From: Desulfosediminicola ganghwensis
GTDB taxonomy: Bacteria > Desulfobacterota > Desulfobulbia > Desulfobulbales > Desulfocapsaceae
Length of the DNA stretch: 64,000 bases
Direction: 5' to 3'
Assembly (NCBI RefSeq): GCF_005116675.2
Contig: NZ_CP050699.1
Location: 1 to 64,000, forward strand
Shown here: positions 61,970 through 64,000 of the stretch, piece by piece
Numbering within the stretch: the stretch's first letter is position 1
Layout: every line of letters begins with the position of its first letter
Notes under the pieces: model-generated
Databases searched by the model: none
Told to the model about the DNA's origin: nothing
What the model saw: the letters and a program-made list of their open reading frames with translations, nothing else
Made by a program: the position numbers and the translations under genes

Positions 61970-63148
61970 ATGGATTTCAATTATTATATCCCCACCAGGA
62001 TTCTTTTTGGCCCAGGCAAGCTCAATGAACTCGCAAACGAGCAACTGCCAGGAAAAAAGGCACTGGTCGTAATTTCCGGCGGCACTTCCATGAAGGCCAA
62101 TGGGTATCTCGACAGAGTGGTCAGCCTGCTCGGCACGCAACAGGTTGAAGCTGTCGTTTTCGATAGAATTCTGCCCAATCCAATAAAACAGCACGTCATG
62201 GAGGGAGCGGCGATCGCCCGCGAAAAAGGTTGTGACTTTGTCATTGGTCTTGGCGGCGGCAGCAGCATCGACAGCGCCAAGTCCATTGCCGTAATGGCCA
62301 AAAACCCTGGCGACTACTGGGATTATATTGGTGGTGGCACCGGTAAAGGCCAACCTGTTGAAGGTGGTGTGCTGCCTATCGTCGCCATCACCACCACCGC
62401 AGGCACCGGCACCGAAGCCGATCCCTGGACCGTAATCACCCACGAGGAGCGCAACGAAAAGATTGGCTTCGGCACCCCCGAAACTTTTCCGGTACTCTCC
62501 GTGGTCGATCCTGAGTTGATGCTGACAGTCCCGCCCGAGCTTACAGCCTACCAGGGCTTTGACGCCTTTTTCCACGCAGCTGAAGGGGTTATCGCCAACA
62601 TTGCCACACCGGTGAGCGATATTTACGCGCTGAAATCAATTGAACTGCTGAACACTTCACTCCCGGCTGCAGTGGCAAATGGTCAGGACCTGGAAGCGAG
62701 AACCAACGTCGCCCTGGCCAATACCCTCTCGGGTTTCGTGGAATCCACCTCTTCCTGCACCTCAGAGCACTCTCTGGAACACGCTTTAAGTGCCTACTAC
62801 CCCAAACTGCCACATGGAGCCGGACTCATCATGCTGAGCCAGGCCTATTTCACCTTCTTTGCCGATAAGGCACCAGAGAGGCTGACCCTGATGGCTCAAG
62901 CCATGGGTAAAGATGTGAACAGTGTTGAGCCTGAGCGTCAGCCACTGCTGTTTATAGAGGCCCTGGCAGAGCTGCAGAAGAAATGCGGAGTGGACAACCT
63001 GAAGATGTCTGACTACGGAATCAGCGAGGAAGATATCCCCAAGTTAGCGCAAAACGCTTTCGATACCATGGGATTTCTGTTCACTCTTGATAGATATGAA
63101 ATGACGCTGGATGACGCCATATCCATAATCAGGAAGGCGTATAAGTAA
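61970..63148 (+). CDS. Iron-containing alcohol dehydrogenase
   Basis: 392 residues, group III metal-dependent dehydrogenase. The nucleotide loop is GLGGGSSIDSAKSIAV, with TTTAGTGTEA. Metal ligands expected are the Asp in GFDAFFHAAEG with its His, and EHSLEHALSAYYPKLPHG. Such enzymes interconvert short-chain alcohols, diols or aldehydes with NAD(H). The ATG at 61970 has AAGGAG five bases ahead. It is alone on its strand with its own promoter. Substrate not assigned. Confidence 0.9.
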   Translation: MDFNYYIPTRILFGPGKLNELANEQLPGKKALVVISGGTSMKANGYLDRVVSLLGTQQVEAVVFDRILPNPIKQHVMEGAAIAREKGCDFVIGLGGGSSIDSAKSIAVMAKNPGDYWDYIGGGTGKGQPVEGGVLPIVAITTTAGTGTEADPWTVITHEERNEKIGFGTPETFPVLSVVDPELMLTVPPELTAYQGFDAFFHAAEGVIANIATPVSDIYALKSIELLNTSLPAAVANGQDLEARTNVALANTLSGFVESTSSCTSEHSLEHALSAYYPKLPHGAGLIMLSQAYFTFFADKAPERLTLMAQAMGKDVNSVEPERQPLLFIEALAELQKKCGVDNLKMSDYGISEEDIPKLAQNAFDTMGFLFTLDRYEMTLDDAISIIRKAYK

Positions 63149-63154
63149 TCCGTG

Positions 63155-63215
63155 GGACGTTGGAAGTACACGTTATCTGTTACTTGAGGTGACTACACAA
63201 TTACTTCCAACGTCC
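63155..63215. repeat. 14-bp perfect inverted repeat between converging genes
   Basis: GGACGTTGGAAGTA (63155-63168) and TACTTCCAACGTCC (63202-63215), 33-base loop. The GTTGGACG/GTGAGGAGT-type units around it also occur at 33236-33275. It may work as a two-way terminator and may belong to a dispersed repeat family. Confidence 0.55.
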
Positions 63216-63242
63216 AACTTCATGCCTCCAACGCCTTCCACC

Positions 63243-63872
63243 TCACTCCTCACCGTATCCCTCCGATTCTGACAGCGTCTTATACCCACCCCACACCCGG
63301 GTTGCCGTGGTCAAGAAACAGAGTACGGCAAAACACCAGGCCATGGTCGGAAATGCGGCCGGGAACAGACAGATCGCCACAAAAAAGAGGATTGTCTCAG
63401 TACCCTCGGCGAGACCTCCCAGATAGTAAAAACCTTTATGGGGGTAGGTAATATTTACCAGTCCCCTACGCTCAGCCATGATGGCGTAGGCCAGAAAGCT
63501 CGCCCCCGTTCCGACAAAAGAAAAGATCAGTACGGCTGCCGGCAGGCCATTGACCGCGGGATCGGCCAGGCCAAAGCCGACGACTACCCCGGAATAGAAG
63601 ATAAAATCGAGCACAATATCAAGGAATCCGCCCGCGTCGGTGGTGACCTTGATACGAGCCAGTGCCCCGTCCAACCCATCTGCGATTCTATTGATCAGGA
63701 TTAAAGCAAGTGCTGTCAGATACCAGCCCATTGCCAGGGCCGGGATGGCCAGCATACCAACCAGAAAGCCAGCCAGGGTTACCTGATCTGCAGAGACACC
63801 TCGTTTATTGAGCCACTTTGCTCCGCACTCCAGTCCGCCCTTAAGCCAACCAGTAGTCCAGCGATCAAGCAT
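63243..63872 (-). CDS. CDP-alcohol phosphatidyltransferase
   Basis: 209 residues, inner membrane, about six helices. The catalytic motif is DGALARIKVTTDAGGFLDIVLD, which fits DGxxAR-x8-Gx3Dx3D (the motif is split here by residue: DG, AR, G, D, D). It couples a CDP-linked lipid or alcohol to a second alcohol in phospholipid synthesis. The long loop with YPHKGFYYLGGLAEGTET separates it from PgsA, so the product may not be phosphatidylglycerol phosphate. It starts eight bases inside the preceding ABC ATPase gene. Confidence 0.88.
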   Translation of the reverse strand: MLDRWTTGWLKGGLECGAKWLNKRGVSADQVTLAGFLVGMLAIPALAMGWYLTALALILINRIADGLDGALARIKVTTDAGGFLDIVLDFIFYSGVVVGFGLADPAVNGLPAAVLIFSFVGTGASFLAYAIMAERRGLVNITYPHKGFYYLGGLAEGTETILFFVAICLFPAAFPTMAWCFAVLCFLTTATRVWGGYKTLSESEGYGEE

Positions 63873-64000
63873 TCATATCTCCTGCCAGTTGTGGATTTTG
63901 GCGTAATTCAATCACCGCACCACCACAACTATCCTCAAAATCATGAGTCACCAGAAGGGCCGGGATAGCCAGAAAAGCAATCTGCTCGTGCACAAACTCC
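63865..64000 (-). CDS. ABC transporter ATP-binding protein, C-terminal end (cut by window)
   Basis: The last 45 codons are visible. They include IPALLVTHDFEDSCGGAVIEL, given as LLVTHDFED, which matches the H-loop region of ABC ATPases of the import type (PVLLVTHD). The stop overlaps the CDP-alcohol phosphatidyltransferase start. The remainder lies beyond base 64000. The call rests on a short segment. Confidence 0.55.
   Translation of the reverse strand, partial: EFVHEQIAFLAIPALLVTHDFEDSCGGAVIELRQNPQLAGDMNA

Noticed and set aside
1-64000. CRISPR array, insertion sequence or prophage
   Set aside because: No regularly spaced repeats, transposase or phage-like genes were seen on either strand.

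Overview
The window looks like chromosomal DNA of a Gram-negative, anaerobic member of the Desulfobacterota, most like the Desulfobulbales sulfate reducers and relatives. This is an inference from gene content and not a phylogeny. The supporting features are an outer-membrane BamA, a methylmalonyl-CoA carboxyltransferase set of the kind used in propionate metabolism, ferredoxin:thioredoxin reductase, a split (two-gene) glycine dehydrogenase, DcuA/B and TRAP dicarboxylate transport, LarA-type racemases, and c-di-GMP and cyclic-nucleotide sensor domains. Base composition is moderate (roughly half GC), with AT-rich islands at 1700-1930, 11540-11840 and 40590-41030.

Layout. 1-2700: a divergent dnaA and a comF-type gene (both minus) around a 600-base AT-rich gap. 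2966-11203: bamA, a strong terminator, then mfd, a yrfG-type nucleotidase and a secreted GlpQ-like protein that has lost catalytic residues; the last three overlap. 11901-14304: methylmalonyl-CoA carboxyltransferase, a small accessory subunit and a biotin carrier. 14506-16137: a glutaredoxin-like protein overlapping the ferredoxin:thioredoxin reductase catalytic subunit, then a DMT transporter. 16254-23000 (minus): a secreted small protein, a cNMP/PilZ double sensor, a methyltransferase overlapping an ACP-acyl-AMP-ligase-acyltransferase fusion, and a UMF1-type MFS protein. 23082-39283: scattered metabolic genes (aminotransferase, two Nudix, NRDE, GntR, DUF2867, MBL hydrolase, MFS, canonical LarA, YheT, DMT, OsmC, M20 peptidase, VWA/MoxR pair). 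39590-41435: a decayed EAL-HDOD gene, tRNA-Pro(CGG) with promoter and terminator, and an AT-rich orphan gene.

41436-54310 is the most distinctive region. It holds a LacI regulator, a sigma-54 activator, a LarA homologue lacking the lysine that carries the nickel-pincer cofactor, a small membrane protein, and a complete DctPQM TRAP transporter. These are followed on the other strand by an aspartase fused to a cyclic-nucleotide-binding domain and by a DcuA/B transporter. A sigma-54-like promoter with upstream CCAATATT repeats precedes the LarA-like gene, and a perfect 18-bp LacI-type operator sits between it and the TRAP genes. I read this as a two-input locus for import and conversion of an organic acid of unknown identity.

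54705-61368 (minus) is a tightly packed operon: Lrp-type regulator, gcvT, gcvH, gcvPA, gcvPB, lipB, lipA. It makes and lipoylates the glycine cleavage system, and only the dihydrolipoyl dehydrogenase is absent. The window ends with an iron-type alcohol dehydrogenase, a CDP-alcohol phosphatidyltransferase and the C-terminal end of an ABC ATPase. No CRISPR array, intact insertion sequence, prophage or rRNA was seen.
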